A DNA stretch of 64,000 bases from Oscheius dolichura (GCA_932521035.1 OW051496.1:3534001-3598000); one strand, 5' to 3'; positions 44,655 to 57,286 are shown, numbered from the stretch's first letter. Translations and numbers: made by a program. Notes: generated from the sequence alone by a model not told the origin.

Positions 44655-46186
44655 ATGGGAGGAAAATCAACAAAATCAGAAAGGAGAGCCCCGCCAGTGC
44701 CGACGGACACCATTGTGAACAGGGAAGACCTACCGGAGCGGCCAAAAACCGTGGGTGTCCGCCTTTACTTCTCACGTTTTGGAGATTTTCTGTGAAAAAA
44801 GGCCACAGGAACGTTTTTACTGTTTTATCCAATCGAAAACATCAATTTCTAACCCGCTTTCTTCATTTTTTGAAGAAAAACACTCCGAATCAGGTGCTAG
44901 CCGACGTTTGAATGAAAATAGCTGCGTAGAATAAGTAAATATGGAGAATTTTGCAGCTTCTCCTCCTCGGAGGCTATGAACATGGCCACAAGCCGTCGAA
45001 TACCATCCATATGTTGGTCAACGACTCTTGGAAACATTTGGACTTGAAAATGCCCTTCTGTGCGGTCCATTTCGGGGCGGTGACAGTCAACAACGAGTTG
45101 TACATTTTTGGAGGAGGGACAGACGAACTGTACAAGCTGACAGGCGGTGGGAACAAGAAGAAATGGTTAAAATTGTGCGATATGGTGGAGAAGAGAAGCG
45201 GGATCACGAATAGTAGTCTGGAATTTGATGGCTGCATTTGGGTGATGGGAGGAACTGATAACGGAGCACTGCAGACGGTGGAGAAATATGACCCGAAGCA
45301 GAATAGATGGTCCCTCGCCGCGTGAGTTCTTCTTTTGTTGTTTGGAACAGTGTTTTGTGTCCCGCTCTTTCGAGGGGCTTCCAAAAATTGAGTACTACTC
45401 ATAAGCGTCCACTTGCACGGAAATCTTTAGTAAAAGGCGAAAGATTTTCTCGATTGAATGCAAGAGGACCAGAGGTAACGAGTAGGTGACGGCCGGGTGA
45501 CACAGGCCGCGCGGCTGCCGACATTTTACGGGTGCAGCGGCGCGTCGCCTGTATTGCGCTCACTCTTGCAATTTATTGACCCAAGCAGTTTTGACTCGCT
45601 TTCGCCTTATAGAAGCGGATCAAAACATCAAAAATACTTACCTTTGGTTTGTTATATCAATCTTCAAAGGATGAAGCATGCTGTAACGGATTTCTTTTCC
45701 AGGCCGATGCATGAATATCGTTCCGGAGCCGCGGCTGCCGTCGTCAATGGGAAGATCTTTGTTTGTGGCGGTTTCAACGGCTTCGATACCTTGGATTCTG
45801 TCGAATTTCTGGACCCCGCCTCCAATATTTGGACCCTCTTTTCCTCGCTGCCGTCTCCCCGTTTCGGTTTGGCTGCCGTCTCTGATGGTTCCTGTCTTCT
45901 AGCCATTGGAGGCTTCAACCATCTAGCAGAAGACACCGTCTGGAAGTGTAACACTGAACTGGACCCTCCCAGATGGATTCCCCAGCCCTCCCTGGCTCAT
46001 TGTAGGCATTTTTTCACGGCTAATCGACTACGGGATGAGATTGTTGTGACCGGGGGAAAGGGGGACGGCGTCCTGAGCCGGGTAGAGATATTTGACGGGA
46101 ATTACTGGCGAGAAGCGGCGAATCTCCCAAAAGCTTACTACGGTCACTGTTGTGTATTGTATTCCTCGGAAAATTCTAATCTATAA
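44655..46186 (+). CDS. Kelch-repeat protein D, possible N-myristoylated form
   Basis: Exons 44655-44750, 44957-45321 and 45703-46186 join in frame to 314 residues. Unlike its relatives it has no coiled coil. The N-terminus MGGKSTKSERRAPP fits a myristoylation signal (Gly2, Thr6, basic residues after), which would place the propeller at a membrane. Kelch blades: LLLLGGYEHGH, FGAVTVNNELYIFGGGTDEL, SSLEFDGCIWVMGGTDNG, TVEKYDPKQNRWSL, AAAVVNGKIFVCGGFNG, SVEFLDPASNIWTLF and NRLRDEIVVTGGKGDG, closing with VEIFDGNYWREA. The intron at 45322-45702 is GC-rich and unlike its surroundings. The start was chosen because the upstream frame closes and the splice to LLLLGGYE is in phase 0. Confidence 0.82.
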
Positions 46187-46524
46187 ATTGTTTTTTTTCC
46201 ACCGAGACAGCTAATGGAATCAAAGAGTAGAGTAGTCCAGCGCTAGATATTTCAACTACAGCCAATACAGAAAAAAATTCGATAGACAAAAGTCGATAGA
46301 GAACAGTTCCGAGGTTCTACCGCGCGCAAATATAAGCGAGTCACTCTTTGAACTTATACTTTCTACATGTAAAATACGAAAGGCTTCAAATCCCCTATAA
46401 GTGGCGCCCATTCCCTTATTTAGAGTCAATAAAACACGGAAGAAAACAAAAGATTCATCTAGGAGTCAAAATATCTGAAGTAGTTGTTGCCCTCTCTCCC
46501 ATGACATCTTTGCTTGTTTTTCTC

Positions 46525-49500
46525 TCAAAATCCGCTGGGCATGATGAGTACCGGCTGGCGCTGCCTGTCCATCCCATAGAAGATGGCCCTCCGGTCGTGG
46601 ACAGCCGCCACCTCGTCCGTTAGCGGCTTCTCCTTCGACAAGTCCGTCGCCTTGTTGATATCGACATTGAGCAGCTCTTTACCATCCCGATCCTTCACAG
46701 AAAACGGACGAAAATAGCTCGCAATATTATGGGTAATGCTCTGAAATGGAGGGATTAGTGTCAAATTAAAAGGGATAATAGACGGACATAAGGAAATCCG
46801 AGATATTCGACGAAGGCGTCGCGGTAGTAGCTGACGATCGGGGTGGACAGGGCCGCCTCCAAGTTCCAGCCGTGGAAGAGTGTCAAGACGAGCGACGTCA
46901 TCTTACGGGGCACATCCAGCGAGTAGGACGAGTAGCCCGGCGGACCCGCGTAGGCTATCTCAATCTGGAAAATATGAGAAAGGTTACTGTAGCAAAAGAG
47001 GAAGAGAAACAAATATTGCATTCCTGTCATCTCTTTATGCTCCAAGAGAAATTTTTTGCGGTGGTTTCGCAAAAAGAAAGCCTTTTTTTTTGGTTGCATC
47101 ACGGCAGTATTGTGACGAAGCTAATCTACTCCCCTTGAAATCCAAAAAAACTCAATATTTCTGATCACACATTCCAATTTTCTACAGCAATCCATTTGAT
47201 AGATCTTGTTACCGCTTTTTTCGACATAAATCCCCAACAGAAGCGATTTACTTCAATATTTGGCGGTTCCTTCCCCTTTTGAAACCAGGAACTGTACCGA
47301 CCGAGGGGTTTGAACCACTTTAGGGAGCTACAGTAAGCAAGCATGGATAAAATTAATCAGCCACATAGTTTTCAAGGTTTGTTGAACCTTGTGGGACCGT
47401 TTTCGTCTCTGGCTCCCCACCGACGTTCTCAACTGATAGGCGGCCATCTTTTGGAGCTCTCGGTCCAGGAACCCCTTTTCTTTACCGAAGGAAACCAGAA
47501 AATCCCAAATAAAATGAGGAAACGGCACCTTGCGTCTCGAGCTGATAATCATCGGCTCCTGTAGATTTTTATAGGCGCCAAATTGCGGATCCTTGCCGTA
47601 GTCGCTGTTCAAATTATTGAAAAGCAGCAATCCAAAGCCCGTCATACTGCCAAATCTGAAACTTTCCTCTCTTTTTTGTGTAAGAATAAAAAGTCTCACG
47701 GGTCGCCAAGAGTCGAGCTGACGGCGAAGGCCTCTCCCCGCCGGTGGTTGACAATAACAAATCCGTTGCCGACGAGGAATTGACGGGCCTGGATCATCGG
47801 GACCGTCTTCATGGCCTCCGCCTCGCTCCGGTACTGCTCCTCGAGGTCACGGGTCAAATCCCCGGACAGGTTGTGGACAGTCTCGGACATTCGCCGGATG
47901 AACGGCATCACCTTGGCATAGCTCCAGATGATCCGTAAGTAGGTATCTATCGATGCTATTGCATCGTAGCCCGGAACCGCATATCTCAACCTTTCTGAAG
48001 AGTCAATTTTAGCGAATATTTCATGGCTAAAAGACGACTTCCTTGCGGGACCCATTGATCAAGAAAATTGAATATTTTTACAGTAATCCGTGTGGTAGGC
48101 GAGAAAAAGGTCTAACGCCAAAATGAGCGCGGATTTTCGATTTCTAACTGGAAAATTCGGGACTTTTGGCGTGAGATATCGTAATCCGTGGATTTCAAAC
48201 GGCGCAAAAGACTTCCCGCTTCGTTTTGATGTCAATTTTATAAAATTCCTCGCCTTTGTAAGCTTTGATCATTTCAGGAACCACTGGATAAGCCGAATTA
48301 CTGATATGGTGATCTCGAAATTTCAAGCCAGACGGTGAACAGATCGTCTTCTTTCCTTTTTCCTTCTCCAACTGGGTCACCTGGCCCTTTTCAACAATTC
48401 TCGTTGTATTCTTCAACAGTTCTTTTGCTCGTGCCGCAAAGTGTTTTAGAAGTAGAATAGAATCTGAAAATTGGCTGATAATATACCGCAATCTGGGAGA
48501 AACGTCGTCCGTAAGCGCGCACCACGTAAAACTGCTCCAAACCGTTGAAAACTCGATATTGTTTATATTTTTTTATACGTTTTCCTAATCTGTACGTTGT
48601 TTTTAATCCTCTAAAGATCAATAATAGGAGAAAAACGGTCAAAAATAACAAAAAATGAAGAAACTTGGTGGCGGAACAATTTTAGCACAGGGGCGCACTT
48701 ACGGGCGAGATCAGGATATGCTAAAACCCACGGGTAGAATCGAGCACCGTCGCGTATTCTCTGTATATATGATCAAAATCCGTGATAATATTCGTCTTGA
48801 AATCTATCTAAAATCCGTATTTTCTGGGAAAAGAAGGCGAGACTCACAAATTGATCCGTGCTAGAGAAGATGGCAAAGAAGTCTAAGAGTTGTTCCTTCT
48901 GTACGGGGAAGAGAGTTCCGACCGGCGACGGCTCGTTGTAATTGCCGTAGAGATGTCTAATGGCACCGCTTTCCCGGGTCGAAAATGCCACGGCATGGGT
49001 TAAAATCTCATAGAGGCGAGGAGTTACGGGGAAGTGGAGATTGTCCTCGACAAACTGAAAACAAGAGAAATTGCAAAACTAGCAAAATGAGGCAGTAAAC
49101 TAAATTACTGCCAGTAATTATCTATAAAACTGGAAAACAAAACATAAAAGAGGAGATGGACCGACTCTAGCAAGGTGTGAATAATTTGTTATTGGTAATT
49201 TGTCCGCTATACTTCATTACAACATCTTCCGGTAAAGAATGTGATATTATCAAGGGATGGTGGAACATGTTATAGCGCGACTCCGTAAAGTGCTTGTTTT
49301 CAAGAAATGTACGGGGCCGTTTTTAAATTTCCCCCATTTCAGAATTGCCAGTTCTGATGGGATTACCTCTTTTCTAAAGACGTAGGTCGCCTTCCGGATG
49401 GCCTCGTCCAATTCCGCCGGCTCCATCTTCTCCTGCATCAGTTCATACATTCCAATTTGACCGATCAGATGTCCCGGTAGGCGGATCCCTGCCTCTCCTA

Positions 49501-50400
49501 TAATTCTCCCTTCTTCTCTCTAATAAATCAGATCCCACCCATAAAATGTGCAATACTATTAGTTCTCATCCGTTGGAGGAACAGTTCTCCCAGCTCGTTA
49601 TCCTCGAAGTCGTGGTAGAACTGATCCGATCCGTGGACCTGTTGGCAGATGTCGTCGGCCGGCTTCGAGTAGATCAGGACCGTATCCCCTCCCGGTCCGC
49701 TGGCATGTGGCTCGGCTATCGACAGACAGGCTTGCATAAACAGCGGCAGACCGACAAATGGCAGGTGTTCTTCTTGAACCACCATTCTAGGAAAGGTATG
49801 ATATTCTGGAGAAAATAGAGCAGCACCTGAGATATTCGTTACAGGTTTCACTGGGACTCGAGATGGAAATCTCCTCAAAATCATAGAAAAACGCATCAGT
49901 GTCCAATTCCCAAGAATCTCTCTGAAAAATAGAGAAAATTAGACACAAACCCGTATATATCCGTCTCTTACCACATATATTTGGCCATCCCATATCTTGA
50001 AGAGAGTAAGAATTGTCAAAAAAGTTGCCATCATTCCCATAATCCATAACAAACCTTGAATAAGATTGATATACTTTCTAAAATAAGAGCCAATCTTCCA
50101 TTTCTTTTTCATCCTCCTTACATAATAAAAAAGCGCCGTCTTCCCCACCAGGTGGCCGTGTTCAATTTTCGTCCATTTCCCAAGTCGATTATTGGCTTTT
50201 CTCCATAATTGAAAACGATCCTGCTGCCATAGCCCGATGTTGATTTGCCATAGCCTCCCGACGTCGGATATGACTTTGTTGGATGTGCCTTCGGATAACC
50301 CGGACTGGGTGGATTGTCTGACGGGAGTAGGGCTGTCGTCTCCGTAGGCGTCAGCACCAGGTTATCCACTGGATTAACCACCCTAGTCAGCGAAGTGTTC
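46525..50400 (-). CDS. Large single-pass (type II-like) membrane protein, family not recognised
   Basis: Minus-strand exons are readable from about 50400 down to the stop at 46525. The order is: a Pro/Gly/Tyr-rich N-terminus (TTALLPSDNPPSPGYPKAHP), basic residues, then a membrane helix (GLLWIMGMMATFLTILTLF, about 50040-49985). A long, presumably extracellular part follows: EEHLPFVGLPLFMQACLSIA (near 49760), VAFSTRESGAIRHLYGNYNE (near 48965), TICSPSGLKFRDHHISNSAY (near 48325), TVHNLSGDLTRDLEEQYRSE (near 47865), FGSMTGFGLLLFNNLNSDYG, YAGPPGYSSYSLDVPRKMTS (near 46930), and the end VHDRRAIFYGMDRQRQPVLI. I do not recognise the family; parts faintly recall VWA/cache channel subunits, but no such domain is proven. 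The start exon is unresolved (possibly near 50520). It is third in line behind VPS52 and GTPBP6 on the same strand. Confidence 0.6.
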
Positions 50401-50734
50401 TATTTTTGATGGTTCAGGGAAGAAAGACAGAATGTGAAACCTTTCTTCGGGCTGCCATTATTGGACAGCAGCCGCAGAGGATAATAACCAGCTGTAGAAT
50501 GAAGTTATTTACCGTTTTTCATTTTTGACAGCTTTTGACCGGGGATTTAACTCGTTTTCAAATATTCAAGTCACACGCTTTCCTAACCTTTGGGCATCCA
50601 AACAATTCCGATAAAAGATTAGCTTCTGAATCGAAATTTCAATTCTTTCATTGCTTCGAAGCACAATAATCCTGCTACTTTTATTTATACTACAAAAATC
50701 TAAATAAACTATAACAACCTGCATATAATCTTTG

Positions 50735-52535
50735 TTATTTCTTTTTCAGCAAACCTATTCTCTTCTGCATTTTTGTCATCTCTGCATCTGTCATAAATAC
50801 TTCAAAAATAAGATGATCTCCTTGAACTTGTGGTTCATTAATTACAAATCCTTCACTGAAATAATTAAAACTAGATAAAAAGAAAAGAAAAGCGTGCCTA
50901 TAAAGATACGAAATAAGTGGAGACGAAGGAGCTAAATGAAGTCGACGTGGCTTACAATTTAAAGTTTGAAGAATTTTCTAAATTTCAAAAGAAGTGATCA
51001 ATCGAAAATGAAGAAAGACTTACTAAATCTAACAAATTGATGAGCTCTTCCATACCATCCCCTGTTGTGCATGAAATAGCAAAACAATTTTGTTTTTGTT
51101 TGTAATTTGAACATCGGTCAATCTAAAAAAGGAAGAATACATGAACCAAAAATAAAATTTACCTTATTATCTACTGTAACCACTCGATTAAAATCTTCTT
51201 CTGTTAAACCAATTGAGTTTAATGTATTTATAACATCTTCTGACTGTGCTGCCCAATGTGGATGAGAAGCGTCTCGCAGATGAATAATGACCTCCTGAAA
51301 ATTGTATTTTTTAAATAAAAAGCTTAACTTACAGCATGTTTGACATGGGCAAGTGTAGTCTCAAAAGCAGCAAAGAGTTGAGCAGGTAGGTCACTAAGAA
51401 ATCCAACAGTATCAACAAATGAAGCTAGCCTTCCTGAAGGAAGTCTAAATTGAACTAATAGGATTTATAAAAAATGAATCAAACCTGGCATTGTGGCTGG
51501 TACTATCTAATGTGGCAAAAAGTCTATTCTCCGGATTTAATGTTTCTGCTCCTGTTAAACGTTTTACTAAGCTCGTTTTTCCACAATTTGTATAGCCAAC
51601 AACGGCTACTTGTGGCGTTTTTCTGGTCGGAGAACTTATTTCTTTTTTCCTGATTTCTACCGCTTCTCGAAGACGTTTTCTCAGATCTTGTTCTCTCATG
51701 CGGAGATCTTCCATGTGGTCTACACTGAAAATAAACCAATAAAGTATTTCTAAGTACGTACCCACTATGAATTTGTTCCTGTTCTATGTGTAATACGGAG
51801 GCATTAGTTGTAGACTTATTCATATAGTGAAGACGCTGCTTGATATAGGGAATTTCGGCCAACTGTATTTGTAGATGGGCTTCTTCTGTGCTGGCATAAT
51901 GTTTGAAAATGGAAAGAACCACATTATAACGGTCGAAGATGGGCACCCGGAAAATATTGTGCAATTCTTTCTAAAACAAAATGTATGATTAAAAAAATAA
52001 AACCTGCTGAATTGGTGTAAGCATATCCACGTTGATCATCAAAGCCGAAAAGCCGTTTTCATGTTTTTCTCGTAAAAGATCTTGTATTTTTCCAGCTCCC
52101 CAAATAGTTTTTCGTTTTGTTGAATAATCAACTCCAATTATATTACTTCTAAAATATGTCAACATTATAATCTAGAAAAATAAAACAAACCCTACAACTT
52201 TGAATCCTGGTAGAGTATTTACCAGAGCGACGGCTTCTTGTAATTGTAATTCGGGATCTTTTAAAGCTGACGGAGATGAAGAACCCCATCTAATCTAAAA
52301 GAAATTGGAATAAAAAGTAATATTGAGCAATTACCATGGGATGAAGAACCATAACATCGTAGAAAGCACTAGTTGACGGCTGCGGCAGATCATATAATGG
52401 CAAGGTTAATCTAAACTACATGAATATTCATACTTGGCTAAAGACTAACTTTGATTCTGATAAAATAACTTCTGAACTGAAAAATGAACGAATTGTAAAT
52501 GCTTTTGCAGCACGTAACGTTGAGCGATAAAGCAT
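50735..52535 (-). CDS. GTPBP6: Mitochondrial HflX-type GTPase (GTPBP6-like)
   Basis: HflX-family GTPases bind ribosomes; GTPBP6 acts on mitochondrial ribosomes. The start at 52535 encodes MLYRSTLRAAKAFTIRSFFS, a basic amphipathic presequence typical of mitochondrial import. Middle exons carry the HflX N-domain (near 52300-51880). An exon at about 51764-51480 has the helix DLRMREQDLRKRLREAVEIR and the G1 region VAVVGYTNCGKTSLVKRLTG (P-loop GYTNCGKTS), then LFATLDST, the family's G2 region. Later exons give SFVDTVGFLSDLPAQLFAAF (G3), VKHAVIIHLRDASHPHWAAQ-like sequence and EDFNRVVTVDNK. The C-terminus is EVFMTDAEMTKMQKRIGLLK. The 5' end lies 209 bp behind the VPS52 stop. Confidence 0.88.
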
Positions 52536-52744
52536 CTGTCGAGATCAATCCCTTTACATTTTTAAAACTTATTAGAGATACAACACGACAAGCAACAATA
52601 ATAGTATTTCGAATGAGAAAAATAAATAAATATTTATTATGTACATCTCTAAAACTCTAAAACCCGCACTGTGGAAAGAAAAAAGAACACAACCAGAGAA
52701 GAAATAATAAATACGGTATAAATCTCATATCAATAAAAGTAATT

Positions 52745-55700
52745 TTAAAACACAGGCTTGTATTTCTTTAGCTCCACCATAATGTGATGAATATTTACCA
52801 TCTCGTTTTTAGCTTGGTTTTCGCGGAACACTTCATGGACTATGATTTTTGAAAAACGTTGCACATATTGAACAAGTTGTGTGAATGTTCCCTAAATAGC
52901 AGTTATAGTAAATCAAAAGAAAAACCTGAAGTATATTTGTTCCATTCTTGAAATCCGTAAATGATTTGACAATCTCTCCATTGATGGCATCAATAGACTT
53001 CTTCCAACCAGCTGTGAAGGAATTGACCACGGCAGTAAGCTTATCTGAAAAGTTTAATTTCATCAAACATAAACAATAACGAGCGTTTTCGCCATAGACC
53101 AACCAACGGCCCTATTTGAATCACGCTAGTACCCGTTTTGATGGTCAGTTAAGAAAAAAAAACGTGATCATTTTCGGTGTCACAGTTCATCAGTCAGTTC
53201 CTGGTCTTAAAACGCCACGGCACGTAAACCCATAAAAGAAAACCAGAACGCAAGATATAAAAGCGAAGGACCCAATCGGTATCAATTGTTTCGCATTCCA
53301 CAACTGTAATAGTCACAGTGATGATGTGCTTAATTCAAAAGACATTTCACAATTTTTGCGCCTATGAACATTTTCCTTTTGATCTTTTTCTTCCGAGAAA
53401 AAAGATTCATTTCATTTTTTCAGAATGAACAGCTTCCTTTTGACGATCGTGACCGTCTTCGTATTGTTGGTACAAATCAATTGCCAATTTTTGAATCCCT
53501 GGGGGCTCAACGGTCAGAGCTACAACAGCATGGGAAATGTGTATTATGGATCCCCCGACGCTGGAATTTACTTGCTCTGTAATGGAATTGGATGTCCCGC
53601 GCGTGGATGACGAAAACTATTAAAAATTTTAATTTCTACATATCTTTCATGTGTAAATAAATTATTGTGACTAACCGTTGTACCGAATAAGAAGGTGAGT
53701 GTGACCTTGTTGAACTAGTGGCTCACATTCCTGTACAAATGAGATGAGTTGCGCAAAATGAGGTGTTAATGTTGCCTAAATATTTAATTTTGACAAAAGG
53801 ATAAGATTTACCTCGACAAATTCTCCTATACACTTTTGCTCCAATTCATGAATTATTGAATGAATGCGATTATCTTGCACGACTCTTTCCTGAAAAACAT
53901 CTTTTAGCTACAAAGAGCACAGAGGAACTTCGGTCAATGACGACAACATATAAATTAAATGGAAATGGCTCACATCAATTATGTTGAGAATCATATGATA
54001 GTTGTTGATAAGGAAGACGAGTCGTTCTTTCCTTTGTGGCATAGTTTGTGCCATTCGATTGATCAATTGTTCTATAGCATCTTCACTCGTTTCCAGTATA
54101 GCTAAAAGCTTCTTTCCAACCTGAAAGTGATGGTTAGAAGGTAAAATTTAAGGCAAACCTCTCTACCGCTAGTTTCGGTTACAACTAATAGAGAGCAGGT
54201 CAACTCAGCATATCGCCGGATGATCTACAAAATTTTGATTTAAAAATAGATAGAAAACTAACGTAATGAGGTCGAGTATCGATGGGAGGCTGCATCTTCT
54301 TGACATCCAAAGTCTTTACGCTTTCATTATGCATCGACATGACTTGATCTAATCGAATCCAGAAAAGATTTGAAACCGCCTCCCAATAGCTAAATTTTAG
54401 ATGTTATTTGCAACTGTTTGGAAAAACAAACCTGCTCATTGGTGGAATTTCCCTTTCGACTAATAGCTGTTGAAACTTTTCTGATAAACAAATACACATA
54501 TAAAGAGAGATAGCATCAAAATTGAAGGCTATTTTTTCGTCAAGCGAGCGAACCAGTAGCGTGATAGCTCTACCCATAACCTACAAGAGAAATGAGAAAT
54601 TATCAGGAAAATCAACAAACTTTTTGATGTAGTTCAATAGCAGCGGTTTGTGTAAGCATGAAGAAATCCGTAAGAAAGAGGAATTCATGACTGCAATGGT
54701 CAACAAATGCCATATGGATGGATCGAAACAGTGACTCAAATTGGAACTAAATAATTGATACTGAACATCAAAGAAATTATGTACCTTTACTCCGGCTTCT
54801 TGTGCTGTATGTGGAACAATAAGGGGAGCCATAAAATCATGAGTCAAGAGCATTTGCCGGGAGCCAAGAGAAAACACAGTAGCACGATTTCTAACCTGAA
54901 ATTTACTCTACAGCACAGATATTATTCCACTCAGTAAAAAACAAAAGAAATGCTATGAAAACAAAATGAGTAACAAGATTTACCTGTGGCTTTGAAGCGA
55001 AAAACATTCCTGAAAGTCCTACGGCTTTCACAGTGTCTTCAGCACCTAATAGATCATCTTTTGTAGCAGAATCGGTCATCTAATAACATGAAATTGATAG
55101 AATACAAGAAAACTAACCAAAAGTTTGAATAATCTTGAAACATAAGCCTTGAAATAGGAAAAGAACATTTTGCCGATAGTGTCTACATATTCTCCTTGAA
55201 TCTAAATCTATCATAGCCTGCAATAATAATATCTCCACCTCATTAGCAATTTCACGAGCATTAGCTAATAAAAATTCGTAGAAAAATCTGTATTTTAGTA
55301 GCTGATGCTGAGGTACCTAAAGAAGAATAAGAACTTGCTTCTTCTACACAAACCTGATAGTTTGACATAGGTTTTCTGAACATATAAATTTTATTTAGCA
55401 CCCATTCGCGTATTTTCTCGATAGCCTGTAAAACAGAGGGTACCGATTTAGAACGATGAAGAGAACCTTAAGTTTTAAATTTTCCAATACTCCAATGACG
55501 TCGTTGACAGACTTGGCTTCTTTAAATTCTTGCGTTCTAATAAATTGAAGTTTCCTTTGTAGCTCGTGAAGTTGTTCCAAAAAGGCATGATCACTTGTAT
55601 CTGCATCCATAATTACTCTAAAAGTAAAATGTTATAAGAACTAGATGCATGCCAACTTTATCATAACTGGTGGCACCACAATATCATCTACGAATTGACT

Positions 55701-56197
55701 GAGTTCATTCCGCACTAATTGCCTGTTTTCCAGTTCCTGAATTGACGATACGTACAAAGAGAATTTGCCAAACCTGATGGATGCACACAGATTGTCCTTG
55801 TAGCAGCTTCATATCATCACTAATAGCTCCGAGATCATTTTGAAAACCGGTCAGCATCTTCTCTAATTGCTATAAATTCATGTATCCATCTAAATCAAGT
55901 AATGCTTTACCTCAAAAACCTGATCACATGCTACAATTTGTGTATGAAGTTCTGTAAGCTGCTCAGCATTGGCTATACATTCTTGAACAGCATCTTTATG
56001 CGCTTCAGTGAGTTTGCCTTTCACTTCAGCTGAATAATCCTAATGAAACAATGAAAACAAGTAGACATACATGAAAATCCAGGAAGATCATTGCTTGAAT
56101 TAAGAGTTTTCCTCACAACATCTTCATCAGCTAGCGAAAAGTCTCTTATGCTGTCTTCTATTGTTTTATCTCGTTTCTGTGATGCTTCCTTAGTCAT
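52745..56197 (-). CDS. VPS52: Vacuolar protein sorting-associated protein 52 (GARP/EARP tethering complex)
   Basis: VPS52 is a core coiled-coil subunit of the GARP and EARP complexes, which tether endosome-derived vesicles at the Golgi and recycling endosomes. The start at 56197 (MTKEASQKRDKTIED) follows TTACAG by six bases. Exons run down to the stop at 52745. Recognised blocks: ECIANAEQLTELHTQIVACD (near 55950), LQRKLQFIRTQEFKEAKSVN (near 55540), IREWVLNKIYMFRKPMSNYQ (near 55400), HELEQKCIGEFVEATLTPHF (near 53850-53760), TAGWKKSIDAINGEIVKSFT, DFKNGTNILQ (near 52940) and the closing NIHHIMVELKKYKPVF, diagnostic of the family. About 15 exons with mostly 40-60-bp introns. The intron between about 53685 and 53045 contains a plus-strand gene (53425-53610). 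Confidence 0.9.
53425..53610 (+). CDS. Small secreted peptide, nested in a VPS52 intron
   Basis: Single exon of 61 codons. MNSFLLTIVTVFVLLVQINC is a clear signal peptide. The mature part (about 40 residues from QFLNPWGLNGQS) is Gly/Asn/Tyr-rich and has two Cys near the end (LLCNGIGCPARG). TTTTTTCAG lies one base before the ATG, as for trans-spliced nematode messages. Such peptides are often neuropeptide-like or antimicrobial, but no family motif is seen here, and a Gly-rich cuticle-associated peptide is equally possible. AATAAA follows at about 53657. It is on the strand opposite its host gene. Confidence 0.65.
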   Translation: MNSFLLTIVTVFVLLVQINCQFLNPWGLNGQSYNSMGNVYYGSPDAGIYLLCNGIGCPARG

Positions 56198-57286
56198 CAG
56201 AATCTGTAAACTACAACTGTAATATTATAAAGTAGAAAAGAAAAGCAAAAACGAAGAGAGAATTACGAAAAATATGAAAGTGCCACATCGTGCTTGCTTG
56301 CTATTGCTATAAATGCATTGTATGCAATACATTCATAGTTTTTCCATATGCTATCTTTGAGGAGAACAATATATAAAACAAATACAAGCTCAAAACGAAT
56401 CAGAAGAATTTTAGGCAAAAAAAGAGAGAACAAAATGAAGCAAAAGCAATTTTTTCCAACGCGGAGCCGTAAGCATGCGGGAATTCTATTGACCACTACT
56501 TTCTCTTCTTTTGTTGCAATGGTCAACAACCTTCCACCACTTGCAAATTGCAGCTGCTGAAGATAAATAGCCTCCTTGAAACATATAAAAATAAGAAGAA
56601 CATGCAATATCCCAACCATCTTGTTGTTTTTATCTAGTGAGAACCTGATATACGCGACAAATGGAGCTGTCCGCATAATTGTTGCGTACACATAGTCAAC
56701 CAGCACGCGATGCCCCAAGACTCTTATAGAAATCAGTATTTTCTAATCTTTTTATCGTGCAGCTTATCAGTGTTCGCTATTTTTACGAATAGCAAACGAT
56801 AAGAAACGCGTTCTAATCCAAGGAAGTGAAGAAATGAGCCAGAACAACAAGTAAACAACAGCTGTTTTCCAGCTGACCGCGTGGAGGTCATTTCCTCTTT
56901 GTTCTCAACTGTTTCCTTTATATTTTTCTTTTATTTTCTTTTTTGGAGATTTGAAATTGGTAGAAATAAGAAGCTCTCGTTTGCGATAGTCATTGTCTAC
57001 CAATCCAATTGTAATAAAGAAACAAACAAAAGATGTCAAACTTTCTTTTCCCAGTAAAATATCCATATTTCCTCTCCCTGCTCTCAAATCTCTCCAAACA
57101 AATATCGGCCCTCTGCGTGTCTATTTGTGTCGTTATGCCAATGTCTGAGCCCCCGTGCCAAAGGGTCAACACCTATCGGTCAGTCGCGTTACCCACCCAA
57201 TCCAATACCCTTTTCCTCCTATTATTCACGATTTTCTCCCTTTTCAATTGACTTCAAAACAATAAAAACAGGCTAATAATTCAGAA
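56198..57286. other. Intergenic region between VPS52 and kelch E
   Basis: Divergent upstream regions of VPS52 (minus) and kelch E (plus). Open frames of 60-150 codons are present without recognised content. A run rich in TTTTC/TTTCC precedes kelch E. Confidence 0.5.

Noticed and set aside
44405-44911. 168-codon plus-strand frame between kelch C and D
   Set aside because: The real first exon of kelch D (44655-44750) splices in a different frame; the long frame has no domain.
56263-56718. 151-codon minus-strand frame as a VPS52 5' exon
   Set aside because: VPS52 has a good start at 56197 with an acceptor just upstream, and the frame shows no coiled-coil or VPS52-like sequence.
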